DNA of 64,000 nt, from positions 27,033,209 through 27,097,208 of the forward strand of contig CM046842.1 in the NCBI GenBank assembly GCA_025618425.1. Direction: 5' to 3'. A program made the translations under genes and the position numbers. The notes beneath the pieces were generated by a model. It ran no database searches. It was not told the origin of the DNA and worked only from the letters and a program-made list of their open reading frames with translations. Origin of the DNA: Heliocidaris tuberculata. Its lineage: Eukaryota; Echinodermata; Echinoidea; Camarodonta; Echinometridae. Of this stretch, positions 33,589-44,965 are shown one piece after another. Each line of letters opens with the position of its first letter. Positions within the stretch are counted from its first letter, which is position 1.

Positions 33589-33825
33589 CTTTTCTGTATA
33601 CCAAAGGCGTACCGTGAGGTTTATTGATGAAATATACTTTGAATTTACGGATTTTAGGATGAACACCTTTAAAGCGGTTTTCCCCTGGTTTTTCTGTGGC
33701 AACGGATAAGGAGCTAGGTCAGCACAGCGAAGTCAAGAGATCACCGACTCAAAGGAAAGCAAAGACAGCGTTCGACGTAGTTGTGTGATATATATTATGA
33801 CCCGGCCTCTAAAGCTCCACTCGCA

Positions 33826-34120
33826 ATTATAATAATAATAATAATAATAATAACGGTTGCTTATAAAGCGCTTTACAAGAATATACCAAAGCGCTTACAT
33901 TATGAGGTACGCACTTTGTATGACGTACTGGGAATTCCCCATATATACGGAGAATCCCCGCGCTCGCCGAAGATATATGAATGTTGTGATTTCAGGTCAC
34001 ATGTAGGCACCCCTGTTAACTCTCTCTTAAACAAAGTGAAATTCTCACTTCCCCGTGGAGTCAAGTCAGTTTTCTCTGGATTTTTTAAATATCTTTTTAT
34101 TTTTATTTTTTTTAATAGAG
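33826..34120 (-). repeat. Antisense repeat with (ATT)n tail and GCGC stem
   Basis: The tail (TAA)n at 33826-33853, then GGTTGCTTATAAAGCGCTTT and CCAAAGCGCTTACATT. On the minus strand this ends GCGCTTTATAAGCAACCG plus (ATT)n, like the LINE 3' ends at 1969 and 31303. The body carries no RT, so it could be a truncated LINE or a SINE. Confidence 0.45.
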
Positions 34121-34329
34121 TGGGGATATATGAACTACAGGCAAGTTCAGTAAGACAAAGCCTTCTTTGATAATTTATGAAATACCCCAGCCAGTCTAAA
34201 GCATTTACTACCCAATAATTGTTCAAGCTTTGCAATTCAGCAGCAGGACATTGGCTAGAATTTCAAATGAGATCTCAAACAGCTGTCCCTTACCGACTGT
34301 TATGGAACAGTATTGCTTAACATGCTTAG

Positions 34330-34332
34330 GAA

Positions 34333-34374
<42 letters not shown>
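34330..34374. repeat. (TA)n microsatellite
   Basis: TA dinucleotides, about 44 bp. Confidence 0.95.
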
Positions 34375-34378
<4 letters not shown>

Positions 34379-34805
34379 TGGTTTTTTTTCATATATAATT
34401 TATACAATTATCAATGAGAGGAGGTGTTGAAAGAAGATTATTGTATTACACGTTATAATATACATCTATATCTACTATTGGGCCCAAAATGTTTACATAC
34501 ATCTGGTAAAAAAAAAAAATAATAATAATAATTTTTTAAAAGGTCACAACTTCATCCATTCCTGCAAACATTTTTTTCCTTAGGAGGACATTTGTTTGGT
34601 TTGGTTTCTGATTTACCCGTTGACTACTGAATTCACCCATTCACATAGGCTTAAACACAGAAGCCACCCGGTTCTCGTAGGCATTGGGTTAATGAACTAT
34701 GCATCAAGTATAATCACTCTGAGACATAAATTACTCCCAATGCTAATGCGTGAAGTTGGCAAAATGTGAGGTTAACTGTTTTTCTCCGAGGTGTATGGGG
34801 CCCAA

Positions 34806-34806
34806 C

Positions 34807-34837
<31 letters not shown>

Positions 34838-34847
34838 CTATGTATAG

Positions 34848-34880
<33 letters not shown>

Positions 34881-34924
34881 GGTGTGTGTGTGTGTGTGTG
34901 TGCGTGTGTGTGTGGGTGTGTGTG
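34806..34924. repeat. Compound (GT)n(TA)n(GT)n microsatellite
   Basis: A GT run, a TA/GATA run and a second GT run. The short reading frame across it is an artefact. Confidence 0.95.
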
Positions 34925-34925
34925 G

Positions 34926-35760
34926 TTTTTTAGGGGGAGTGTATTCATGTCCTAATAAGCATAAGGTTCAGTCTTGATCATGGGACCCTCAATTAAACAT
35001 TCTCTTTGTCGGATTTGCTAAATCACCAAGGCACCATGGAAGTTAATTTTTGTTTTACACAATATCTATATGTTTAATCTTAAATGGGTCCAAAAGGTGG
35101 TGAATACAAACAATCTTATTGGATTCAAAGCAATCGTATCAGTCTGTCTCAATGACATAAATATGTACATATCAGTAGACGTTATCTAAATCCAAATATT
35201 CTTTATTTGCATATGATTAGGACCACAAAAAATTCTATATATAAATTTTAGACGTGTAATAGCCTCCAAATTAGTATAATGCAAAGAAGCCTTAAACCAA
35301 TAGAACAATTTGGTGATAATTATCTTTATCATCTTTAAGGGCTCTGATATACTGACTTTAACTTATTTCCATTTATCAGTCAAGCCTCTTGTAAGGAATG
35401 ATTTAATTATCAAACTAGAACTGGACTTCCTGGCTACCTACTTGAACTACGACTTGCGTCTTTTTGTTTTTGTGGGGGTTTTTTTAGGGGGGAGTGTTCA
35501 AGTCCAAATTAGCCTAAGGTTCAGTCTTGATCTCTCTTTATCGGAGTTGCTCTATCAGCAAGGTACTGTGGAAGCTACTTTTGGTTTTACACAGTCAATA
35601 TCTCTCTGTGTAATCTTAAATGGGTCCAAAGTGTGGGGAATACAAACAATACTGGATTCAAAGCAATCGTATTAGTCTGCCTCAATGACATAAATATGTA
35701 CATTTCAATGGACGTTATCAAAATCAGAATATTCTTTATTTGCATAATAGCACAGGGAAA
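34926..35760. repeat. Tandem direct duplication, period about 540 bp
   Basis: The block at 34926-35215 (TTTTTTAGGGGGAGTGTATT, AAGGTTCAGTCTTGATC, TCTTAAATGGGTCCAAA, TCAATGACATAAATATGTAC) recurs at 35468-35755 in the same order with about 10-15 percent differences. The unique sequence between them is 35216-35467. No gene is seen in it. Confidence 0.8.
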
Positions 35761-35895
35761 AAAAGGCAAATATAAATTTTCAGCGCGGTCGTTGTTTACA
35801 AAATTGGCCAGACGCGCCAGCAGTCAAAACACAGCTGCAGTCTGAAGCACTTCCGGTCTAAGCAGCAGACGCGGTTAAGGACAAAAGGACAGGCC

Positions 35896-36409
35896 CCCCC
35901 CCCCCCCCCGGGGGGGGGAACTCGAATTATATTTTGACGGGGGTGTGCCTCACGAATCCCCGAAAAGGGGGTCTAAGGAACTGACTTCAAGGTGTAAAAT
36001 ACGGGGTCTTGGGAACTATGATCTATTGGGCAAAGTGAAAAACAGGGTCTAGGGAACTACAAAACTAACCTCGCTTTATCGGCGGTACACCTTCGCTATC
36101 GCAGGATCTCGGGACGGGCCGCGCCCGCGCCGTGTAGCGCTAGTAGCTAGCTAGCTGGAGCAGTTTTCAAGGCTCGCGCGACGAAAGGGCCGAGGGCACG
36201 AGACCAGGTCGAGCGACCACTGCCTCCGCCACGCTCCCGGCCGCATGCGAACGGATATGTTTCATAACGGGGGTCTTCAGAGCGGGGCTGAGCGGCTCCT
36301 GAGCGGAACTGAGAGAACGGAAATCGGGGTCTGAAAAAGGGGGTCATCAAAGCGGCACGTCCCTGTACCACCAATATACGTGAGTGCCCCCCCCCCCCCC
36401 CCCCCCCGG
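35896..36409. mobile_element. G/C-run-bounded element with 9-bp target-site duplication
   Basis: GGACAGGCC flanks both sides (35887-35895 and 36410-36418). The left end is a C-run and G-run then AACTCGAA. The right end is CGTGAGTG then a C-run, so GGGG(A/C)ACTC is inverted at both ends. The interior has three 'GGGTCTNNGGAACT' repeats and a GC-rich part. It has no transposase. Confidence 0.65.
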
Positions 36410-36418
36410 GGACAGGCC

Positions 36419-36685
36419 GTGGGAATTAAAGGCAGAGGTCGGCGATTCTCACAGGCGGGCAAAAGTTATAAGCGGGTTGCTTTGTAACATAAATCAAATA
36501 TAAAAAGCTAATATTTTCCCGGCCAGGCGCATATATTTACATAGGGAAATTGATCATTCTCATCTCAGAGTCCGCTCGAGAAACATGTTTTTTTCCTACC
36601 ACCCTCCCCTCCATTCCCCGCTGTACGACAGAAAGTGCATGGGCTGCGCATATGTCGAACGGAGGCAGTTTCTTCAGTATAAGCG
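36419..36685. other. Non-coding spacer
   Basis: No gene or repeat recognised. Confidence 0.3.
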
Positions 36686-37440
36686 ATGTTTGTAGACACA
36701 CTCTTGGGAGCCATAGGCTGGTTTGTTGTTCGTCAAGCTTGTTTATGTGTCATGGTTTGTTGGGCTTGTTCACTGACAAGACTGGTTAGGTGGGCTTGTT
36801 CATTAATACGGTTGGTTGGTTGGTTGAGCTTGTTCATGACATTGGATGGTCGGTTGGGCTTGTTCATTGACATGGTTGGTTGGTTGGTCTTGTTTCACCG
36901 CCATTGTTGGTTTGTTAGGCTTGTTTCACCGACATGGTTGGTTGGTTGGGTTTCTGACATGGATATGGTGGGTTGCGTGGGCTTGTTCCATTGACAATGC
37001 CATTGACTTGCTTGGTTGGGTGGGCTTGCTTCATTGACATGGTTGGTTGGGCGTGTTCATTGACATGGTTTGTTGGTTAGGCTTGTTCATGACATGGATG
37101 GTCGGTTGTGCTTTTTCCTTGACATGGTTGGTTAGTTGGGCTTGTTCTTGACATAGGTGCGCTTGTTTTACCGCCTGGATTGATTGTTTGGGCTTGTTTC
37201 ACCGACATGGTTGGTTAGTTGGGCTTGTTTCACCGCCATGGTTCGGTTATTGGGCTTGGTTCACGGACATGGTTGGTTGGTTTGGCTGTTCATTGACATT
37301 GTTGGTTGGGCTTGTTTTATTGACATTGTTAGGTTGGGCGGGTTGTTCATTGACATGGTTGGTTGGTTGAGCTAGTTTCAATGGCGTAGCTGTTAGGCCT
37401 AGCTAACTGATGGTTGGTTGGATGGGCTTGTTATTTTATA
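36686..37440. repeat. Minisatellite, unit about 30 bp (GACATGGTTGGTTGGTTGGGCTTGTTC)
   Basis: Some 20 or more diverged head-to-tail copies of a TTGGTTGGGCTTGTTCATTG-type unit. One strand is very rich in G and T. Trp/Leu/Gly-rich frames in all three phases are by-products. Confidence 0.9.
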
Positions 37441-37770
37441 TGGCTGATAGGCTGATTCGTTATCGAAAAGAGATCGCGTTTCTTTGTCGTTTCTTTTGCT
37501 GAATTGTACACATTTCCCTAATGCCTCCAGGGAAGGAATGGCCAACAGCTCCATGAGCCAATGTTGGGGACAGGCTGGGATTACCAGATCTTGTGGTATG
37601 GGAAGCCAATAGTCCAGGAGCGCAAATAACAAGACGAGAAATGGCAAATTACCTGTATTACTTTGTATTTCTTCTTCGAACATTTTTTTAAATAAATATA
37701 ATTATAGCGCCTTTTTCAATTAAATAAATAGTCAACGAGCTTTTCATGCAGTGTATTATTACGCCGGTCA
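37441..37770. other. Non-coding spacer
   Basis: No gene is seen. 37680-37735 has an 'AATAAATATAATTATAGCGCC' phrase like a LINE 3' tail in antisense. Confidence 0.35.
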
Positions 37771-38600
37771 CTGGCCAGGGTGCGATTTTTTTTTCCCCAA
37801 ACAGGTTTACCTATTACAGTAAAATCCTGCCTCCTGATTGGTTCAAACGTATACGCGTCATGAATATTCATGAGCTGAGCTACAACGGCCTACTACGTAC
37901 ACTGCAATGACAAATATACGGAGCTCGATCGAGCGAGCACTTTGTGCATATCATGCATATGTGGTTTGTTTACGTTAACTGTACAAGCTAAATAAAGCGG
38001 CGACTAGACTACAACTCCGTGTAATCTTGATCTCTCTAAAGAAGAGAATACCGATATCTTCTTCAAGAATCTTCAAGACCTTTATGTAAGTACATTATAT
38101 TGTGAAATTATAAATCGGCCCATCCCATAGGCGAATTTTCTCAATACTATTAGTATAGCTTGTAAATGATGCAGCAGTTTGGTTAGAAAGTGTTTATAAA
38201 AATAATCTCATCGACATCGTGTGATACTGTGGCTGTACATGCACAACGCATACATTCATTTTGTCATCTTCTCGTTGGGCCTCTCATCTAACGTCACATT
38301 CTGTGGTCAGGGCTGACCATTTTAGATGAGAAGCCCAATGAGAAGCCCACCGAGAAGAGACAAATGATATTTTCTAGTAGTACTACTAGTACCAGTAGTA
38401 GCTAGTCTAGTGACAAAATGTACGCGTTGTGCATGTACAGCCATGTGCAGTATCAGTACTATCATAATGATGTCAATGAGATTATAATATAAACACTTCC
38501 TAACCAAACTACTGCATCATACAAGCTATAGTATTGAGAAAATTCGCCTATGGGATGGTCCGATTTTATAATTTCACAATAAAATGTACTTACATAAAGG

Positions 38601-39462
38601 CAGTGCCGCAAATCCATTTTGAAATTCGGGGGGGGGGGGGGGGGGGGGGGGTTCACCACATGATTTAACTTTTGTACCTGTCTGAAATGTCTGAATTAAA
38701 AAAAAAAAATGAAAATAAGGATATCACATGTTTGTATGGTGTCTAATTTTCCTCCCAAATTCTTTGATAAAGCAAAAAAAAAAAAAAAAAAAAAAGTTAT
38801 TCAAAAAGGTGGGGGGGGGGGCAGTGGCGTACCAAGGATTTTTTTACAGGGGGAACAAATTTTGTCAACTGTCGAATTCTGCTTGGAGGGAGACCCATAT
38901 TTATTCCTTCTCGCCAGCTCTCCCAAACTGTTAGTTGGGGGGGGGGGGGGCGTTATCAGATGTCTTTCTCCATAATTCTGTGACAAGCAAAAAAAAAAAA
39001 AAAAAAAGCATAAGTTCGACAAGGTAGATCATATTTTTTTTTGTGTTTCTCGCCGGTCCTCCAAAAGTCGCTCAGATTGGGGGGGGGGGGGGGGGGGGTG
39101 GAAAAAAAATAAAAAAATAAAAAAAAACAGTGCTCCAAAAGTCAATCCTTGGTGGGGGGGAGGGTGGCAAAATTAAAAAAAAAAAAAAAAAACAGAGCTC
39201 CAAAAGTTGATCCTTGGTGGGGGGGGGGGGGGGTATCAGATTTCAAGGGGTGCAGAATTCTCTGACAAGCGAAAAAACAACAAACAAAAAAAAAGTTTTC
39301 CAGGGGGAAAAATTCTTTTTTTTTTGTTCTGGCAAAAGTTGTCAGGGGGCATTCTGCGCGCCCCCCCCCCCTTGGGTACGCTAGTGGGGGGGGGGGGGGG
39401 AATATTCGCCTATCTTCAAAAAGGTGGGGGACATGTCCCTCTGTCCCCCCTGGATTTGCGCC
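38601..39462. mobile_element. hAT-like MITE inserted in copy B
   Basis: Flanked by CATAAAGG (38593-38600) and CATAAAAG (39463-39470), an 8-bp duplication with one mismatch. The ends are CAGTGCCGCAAATCC and its inverse GGATTTGCGCC. The copy A allele lacks it and keeps one CATAAAGG (14316-14323). Much of the interior is a second insertion at 38822-39386. Confidence 0.8.
38822..39386. mobile_element. CAGTGGCGTAC-type hAT-like MITE inserted into a G-run
   Basis: Starts CAGTGGCGTACCAAGGATTT and ends CTTGGGTACGCTAGTG (inverse CACTAGCGTACCCAAG). Both ends abut G-runs (38807-38820 and 39386-39402), consistent with an 8-G target duplication. The interior repeats CTCTGACAAGC plus A-run and CTCCAAAAGT blocks. 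Confidence 0.75.
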
Positions 39463-39829
39463 CATAAAAGTTTTGAGGATTCTTGAAGAAGAAATCGGAA
39501 TTCTCTTCTTTAGAGCGATCAAGATTGCACAGAGTTGTAGTCGCCGCCATTGAATGCTCATGACATAACGTAAACAACTTTGAACCACACATCACATGCA
39601 CAGCTCCTAGGACTAAAGCAGCTTCGCGTACGTTCGTGCTCGCTCGATCGAGCTCCGGACATTTGTTAAGTCCACGCGCATGCGTAATACATGCACTATG
39701 CCTTCGTAGCTCAGCTCATAAATATTCATGATGCTATATTTTTGAACCAATCAGGAGGCAGAATTTTACTGCAATAGGTAAACCTGTATGGGAAAAACAA
39801 TTTCGCGGCCAGGGTTCAATTACAATTCT

Positions 39830-40070
39830 GCACTTTTAGTGCACATTCTCCACTCCACTTGGGAGCAATACAGCTTGGCAACCATTTTACATATGCTATT
39901 CAAGTGACAATGACGTTCGCATCCTACCGTGTACATATTTAACACATGGGTGGAGAGGAGCAAAGAGATAAAATGCCTTGCTTAAGGACATAAGATCCCG
40001 TGCTGGGGTTCGATCCCACGACCTTTGAATCCCCAGACAAGTGATTAAACAACTCGACTTTGACACATCT
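39830..40070. repeat. Repeat with TGCCTTGCTTAAGGACA and GGGGTTCGATCCC
   Basis: The phrase TGCCTTGCTTAAGGACATAA...GTGCTGGGGTTCGATCCCAC GACCTTTGAA resembles a dispersed element seen widely in marine animals, with a B-box-like GGTTCGATCCC. I see no matching A box or cloverleaf, so it is not called a tRNA. Confidence 0.4.
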
Positions 40071-40077
40071 ACCTAGC

Positions 40078-40125
40078 GGTAGTAGTAGTAGTAGTAGTAG
40101 TAGTAGCAGCAGCAGCAGCAGCAGT
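40078..40125. repeat. (TAG)n(CAG)n microsatellite
   Basis: Nine or so TAG units, then six CAG units. A long C-run and A-run follow at 40288-40325. Confidence 0.95.
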
Positions 40126-40738
40126 AATAGATGAATTCATATTGTGCAATAACTATACATACTACGGAACATGAAAACAAAGGCCTGTATTCTTTTATAT
40201 CATTATCAGTCAAACACGACGCAATGAAAATGAACGTCTGCCGCTCACAGCGTGGTGGGGGCAGTCCGGAGTGCCTTTGCAACGAGCCCCCCCCCCCCCC
40301 CCCCAACAAAAAAAAAAAAAAAAAGAACAAAATAAAAAAAGGAACAAAACAAACACCAAGAAACAGCTGGATTAGCGAGGACCAAAAAGTGGCAGCATTA
40401 AACCTGGTGGAAAATGTGCAGCACAATATTTGATATCATGAATGGATACTGCCTGACATTTTAAGTGATGGAGATGCCTGCCTGACGCCCAAAATTAATG
40501 CAAATAATTATGGCCTAGATTTAATAGCTAGAAAAGTAACTGGATGAATCTCTGTGGAAAGTGTAGATCATAAGCCCCTGTATCATGAATGACCACTGCC
40601 ACATGTTTTAAGTGGTGGGTTGTGCCGGCCAGGTGCCCTAATTGCCAATCGCCTATTAGTAATGCATGATAATAATAAATAAGATAAAGCAGTTAGATTG
40701 ACGAGAAAGGTGACGGTATGAAACCTAGTGGAAAATAT

Positions 40739-43700
40739 TGTAGCGACTCAGCAATCGTTTTTTTTTACCTTTAAAAACTTTATTGTTTAGCTATATTTAG
40801 ACTATTACTTTTAATTAATATGTTCTAGTTTATCTAGCCATGTATATTCATTAGTCCTCATCGCATGGACGAATGAACTGTGTCACCCGCTGTTGTTAGG
40901 CAGACTTTCACTTACGCTGACCAATCACAACAACGGGCGAAAAGTTTTTCATTTTCTTCTTACTTACTTCTATTCGACTCACGAAACATGTAGAATTATA
41001 CGCGCATCTTTTCCTACGGACTTCATTACTCATAAGGTAGTTTACGAAAGACTAGCCTTACGCTAGGCCAGCGTTTCGACGGCAGAGACTACTACAACGA
41101 ACCATTCTACTTTGGGCAAATTTGTAACTTAATGTTTGCCTTAGTTTCGGGATCAATTCACATTCAAGCTGTTTTCGTGCAATTTTGTTCGTGCCTGTTT
41201 GTCTTCAGCCATCAACTGTCTTCACCGTCATTTCGCTATTTAGAGAAGAGCCTGTTTTGCATCATATTCAGCCCAACTTTACTTTTCAAATTCGACGTCG
41301 TGAGTTTCGTCGATCTTCATTTCATTACTCTGCATGGGGGACACGAACAATTTAACACCATCATCGACATCGCCGTCGTGAGCATCATCGACATCGTCAT
41401 CGTGAGCATTATCGACATCATCAATAACGTTAGTGTTGTTAACTATACTGGCCTCGGGGTGCCCTAGCCCACAATCCAGTAGCTAACCTCGCAACAGCAG
41501 AAAATAAACTTGAAGACAATTGAGTTGAAAGGTTGTACTCTGGTCTTTATTCAAGCTTTACTTCGTCGTAATGTTGTGTATGTGGGAAAACTGTAAAATA
41601 CAAAGAACGATAACAATGTGTCAAACAGGTATCAACATACCATCATAAAACAAACCAAACATATTTATATGTTCCCAACAGTCCAACTAGGTATGTTCAT
41701 AGCTTATGATTCAGCCATAATCCAAACAAGGTAAGTATTTAAAAATTACAAAGGCACAGTAAGCAGAAAATAGAAAATCATCCTTTTAACCCCTATAATT
41801 ATGTTCAAAGTTTTTTCCAGACGCACCTCAGGATCCCCTAAAAACAATAAATTCTCAGGTTCAGTACTTAGGGATTTATGCTAAAATCATAATAAAAATA
41901 CTGACTGTACCCACATGTATACAAAACTTAACCATTTTAGTAATCTGCAGTCCTGCACTTCAAACCCTAGTTAAAAGATACGAATTCAGCTCACAAAGGG
42001 CTTGCCATACTTCAGAACATTCCCACAAAAACAATTCTCTATGCTTAGACTTACGTACATCACATTTACATCATACTTTAAGATATCTATTCAAAGAAAT
42101 GAACTTACAGACTTTTGCACTTCCAAGCTATCTGATTTTCACACAAGAATCTCTGACACTTGTATCCCATAACTGTAAAAATAAATTGATAAATAGCAAA
42201 TTGCTATAAACATCAACACTGGAGACAGATAAAGAAAATATTATGCTCATAACTTCAGGTTTCAGCAAAATCGACTAATCCTTTAGATTAGTCGATTTAA
42301 ACTGTACAATAGCCCTCTCAGACTTTACTATCATTATGTTTCATATAAAGTGATAAACCTGCACTTAACCACTGCCCTAATGGAATGTGAAATGAAGGCA
42401 GCATGCAGAACATGCCCCAAAATAGAGGAAAATCTACTTGACAAAACTCAATAATTCTACACAAATAAGCTGAGATAGCTATAATCATACAAGCTAAACT
42501 TCAAAAAATATCTGCTAACCAAGCTTCTCAAAATACAAAACATGCGGTAATTTATATCGACCCAGTGTAATGTACAGTGTTATACCGTAGCTGTCAGGAC
42601 TGATTAGATTACAGTCACTACACATAAACGCTACAGAATGAGCACAGAAAACATATTAAATTCCGACCAAACTGTTGACTAGGATCAAAATAAGAAAAAA
42701 GGACTTACACAAAATTATCAGAAGACATAAAAGCCATAATTTACAATTTAAACTTGTGGCTCGAGAAAACTCACGATCAATCAGTCAGTGCGCCAATCCA
42801 CGAAAACTATGGAAAGCCATAAGTCAAGGTTACAATTAATCGCGAGCAGCACATGAACTCCATTTACACCTCATTGTGACTTCTACTAATCCAGACTCAG
42901 CATTTCATCTCGTATCACGAAGAGTCAACTGTCTTCCTGCTGCAGCTTTCCTCCGTTCGTGAGCGGCGTCGGGACCATTTTGTAACAGTAGCATAGTCGT
43001 CCTTCCGTCATCGACGTCGAGCACTGGGCCTCTCTGTGACTGTTAGTTTTGCATGAACTAGCTGTATGGACTCATTATAGACTAGACTCTGTTCTTTCTT
43101 TATTGTATGCGTATTTTGAAGGCTTATTCAAACTGGTAAGCGATATATTGCATTTGTGATTGTATTTCAGTCTATGCCGATTCTTTGATATTTCATTTGT
43201 ACCTCATGATATTTTGTACTTTATCGCAGTGATTGTTGACCCTAGTTATTTGGTCTGAATTTTATAAAGGGTAGACCCTATTTGCTGTGATTGGACATTC
43301 TTATGTAATATTCTGGTGTAGTCTAGTTTATTTAAGACTCAACCTAGGCTCGGCTGAGAGCTGCGTTTAACCAGATCACATATATTATGTTTGGTTCGAG
43401 GTCTAGGCTAGGCCCTACCTGGGCTGAGGTTTTATAATCGGTTATCCGGTTATCCGATTAGTGATATTGTTTGTCACAGGCTACATCATAGGGCCAGATT
43501 GAGTTTTCAGATTAGCTGCAATTTGCGTGTGTATTTTACTGAATTCATTTTTCCTGTCTACATCACAGAACTCTTATCTACCATAACAGAACTCTGGACT
43601 TCTGGTTGTAAAGCATAGCTAGCCTAAAGTCTTGGCTATATTTTGTTCGACATCATTTTAGTGACTGAAATTTTTGTGATAGACCAAGAAGGTTTTTAAT

Positions 43701-43943
43701 TCGTCATTTTGTATCAGAGAAATCTGTAAAATTATAGAATTGGTTCAGCTATGATCACAATCCTTTTGTTTTAGTGTGATCATTTCTAAGTGCGGATCAT
43801 TAATGTAAAAAAGGTGAAAAACAGGTTGAACGAAGTTGATTGGGATTTTTAATTGTGTTTGTGTGATTGTTGGATTGTGTATCATTTCAGGTATTCCTGA
43901 ATATTTTCAAAGCATTATTTACATTTACCTGGCTCCCTCACCA
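40739..43943 (+). mobile_element. TG...CA insertion with AAATAT duplication (possible solo LTR or LTR element remnant)
   Basis: The tandem unit is cut exactly at AAATAT (40733-40738) and resumes at AAATAT (43944-43949). The inserted DNA begins TGTAGCGACTC and ends CCCTCACCA, giving the TG...CA termini of LTR retroelements. It holds a polyadenylation-like AATAAAC at about 41504 followed by a GT-rich stretch, and a CATTTTGTAACAGTAGCATAG phrase near 42975, but no gag or pol frame. I could not find two matching LTRs, so solo LTR, composite or another class remain open. Confidence 0.5.
41338..41440. repeat. 24-bp tandem repeat (CATCATCGACATCGNCNTCGTGAG)
   Basis: Three to four direct copies inside the 40739-43943 insertion. 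The reading frame across it at 41132-41467 repeats Ile-Asp-Ile-Val and is not recognised as a protein. Confidence 0.7.
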
Positions 43944-44350
43944 AAATATAAAGTATAAGTCCCTTTATTATTAATGACAACTGCCAGATTTTTTAAGTGG
44001 TGCATTAGGCCCCCAGAAGCCCCCAAATGCCAAACGCCCATAATTGATTCAATTTAAGCACGAGGTAAAGGAGTTACATTAGCGAGAAGAGTAACGGCAT
44101 GAAACCTGGTGGGAAATATAGAGATTACCTTCCTGTAGTATATAAATAAAAATTGCCAGACATTTCGGGTGGTTGGTTGCGCCCATCAGATGCCCCATAA
44201 TGACATACTTAAATTTCGGAGCAGGACAAAATAATAAAATAAAAGAGATAGATTGTAGAGAAATTTAACGGGATGAAGCCTAGTGGAAAAACATGGAGAA
44301 TACAACTGCATAGCGTTTTGAGTGGTGGCTTTTTCCAGCTAAACGTAACC

Positions 44351-44965
44351 AAATGCAAAACGACAGTAATTGCTTTTAGGAAATTAAAAAATAAATTATC
44401 AGAGCTACATTCAAATTTGAACAGAAAATATTTCAAAATAACAGGAAATGATAAAACTAAATTCAAAAACCGAGTTGGCCAGCTAATGTGTGTAATTGGA
44501 TCTGTTGGTGAAGCTGACTCTTCTATAATTAAAATAGGGTTTCATCAGGAAATCATTAACCAACACAGCAACTGTGCTTAGCGCATTGCACCGCCTTAAC
44601 GAAGCAAGAGTGTATTGCGAAAGGGAAAAAAAGAAGAGAAAAGAAACATAGAAACAAAAGAGAAATAAAAAAGGGAAGGAGGGAGAAAAGAAAAGAAACG
44701 TTAGAGAGAGGACAAATAGAAAACGAGAGTCAATAGAGATAAGAGAAAATAGAATTAAAATAAGATTTTTATTAAATTGTATTCATTTTCCAATCACGAT
44801 GAAATAAAAATGAAAAATGAAACATTAAAGACAAAATAGAATGAAACATATAACATCAGAATATGGTGAATTGGCTGGATGGCCCACTCAGCTAAGTGAA
44901 TTGAATGAGAGAGAGAGAGGGGGATTAATAATTCTTCCTATTGTCCCTGAAATCTTACTATTATT
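44351..44965. other. Purine-rich non-coding stretch
   Basis: 44600-44830 is AAGAGA-rich. No gene recognised. Confidence 0.35.

Larger units (their letters stand above)
37771..39812. mobile_element. Long-inverted-repeat DNA element, copy B
   Basis: Left arm 37771-38300 and right arm about 38318-39812 (after removing the insertion at 38601-39462) are inverted copies of about 500 bp. Paired words include CTGGCC...CAGGTTTAC at both tips, CCTCCTGATTGGTTCAAA with TTTGAACCAATCAGGAGG, TGAATATTCATGA, TAAATCGGCCCATCCCATAG with GGATGGTCCGATTTTATAA, and TTCTCGTTGGGC with GCCCAATGAGAAG near the centre. No transposase is present, so it is non-autonomous. Another copy is split between 14145-14458 and 22427-22645. 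Confidence 0.8.
40340..44350 (+). repeat. Tandem array, unit about 170-180 bp, split by an insertion
   Basis: Units carry in order: TGAATGAC(A/C)ACTGCCA, TTTTAAGTGGTG, GCCAGGTGCCCNAATTGCCAA, GCGAGAA..GTGACGGTATGAAACCTAGTGGAAAATAT. Diverged units end near 40420, 40565, 40738, then (after the insertion) 44118 and 44295, with a partial unit beyond. It is an old satellite-like cluster of about five units with no coding. Confidence 0.75.

Noticed and set aside
36686..37375. Several Trp/Gly/Leu-rich frames resembling membrane segments
   Set aside because: All three phases of one minisatellite are open; a by-product of the repeat.
38709..39588. Multiple short frames with poly-Lys, poly-Gly and poly-Pro
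   Set aside because: Homopolymer runs inside hAT-like MITEs; no domain.
39990..40035. GGGGTTCGATCCC, a tRNA B-box-like phrase
   Set aside because: No matching A box or cloverleaf in the preceding 60 bp; fits a dispersed repeat better.
41132..41467. 111-codon frame with IIDIVVVSIIDI repeats
   Set aside because: Driven by a 24-bp tandem DNA repeat; the N-terminal half matches no family I recognise.
44273..44581. 102-codon plus-strand frame
   Set aside because: Overlaps the last unit of the tandem array and has no recognisable domain; probably chance.
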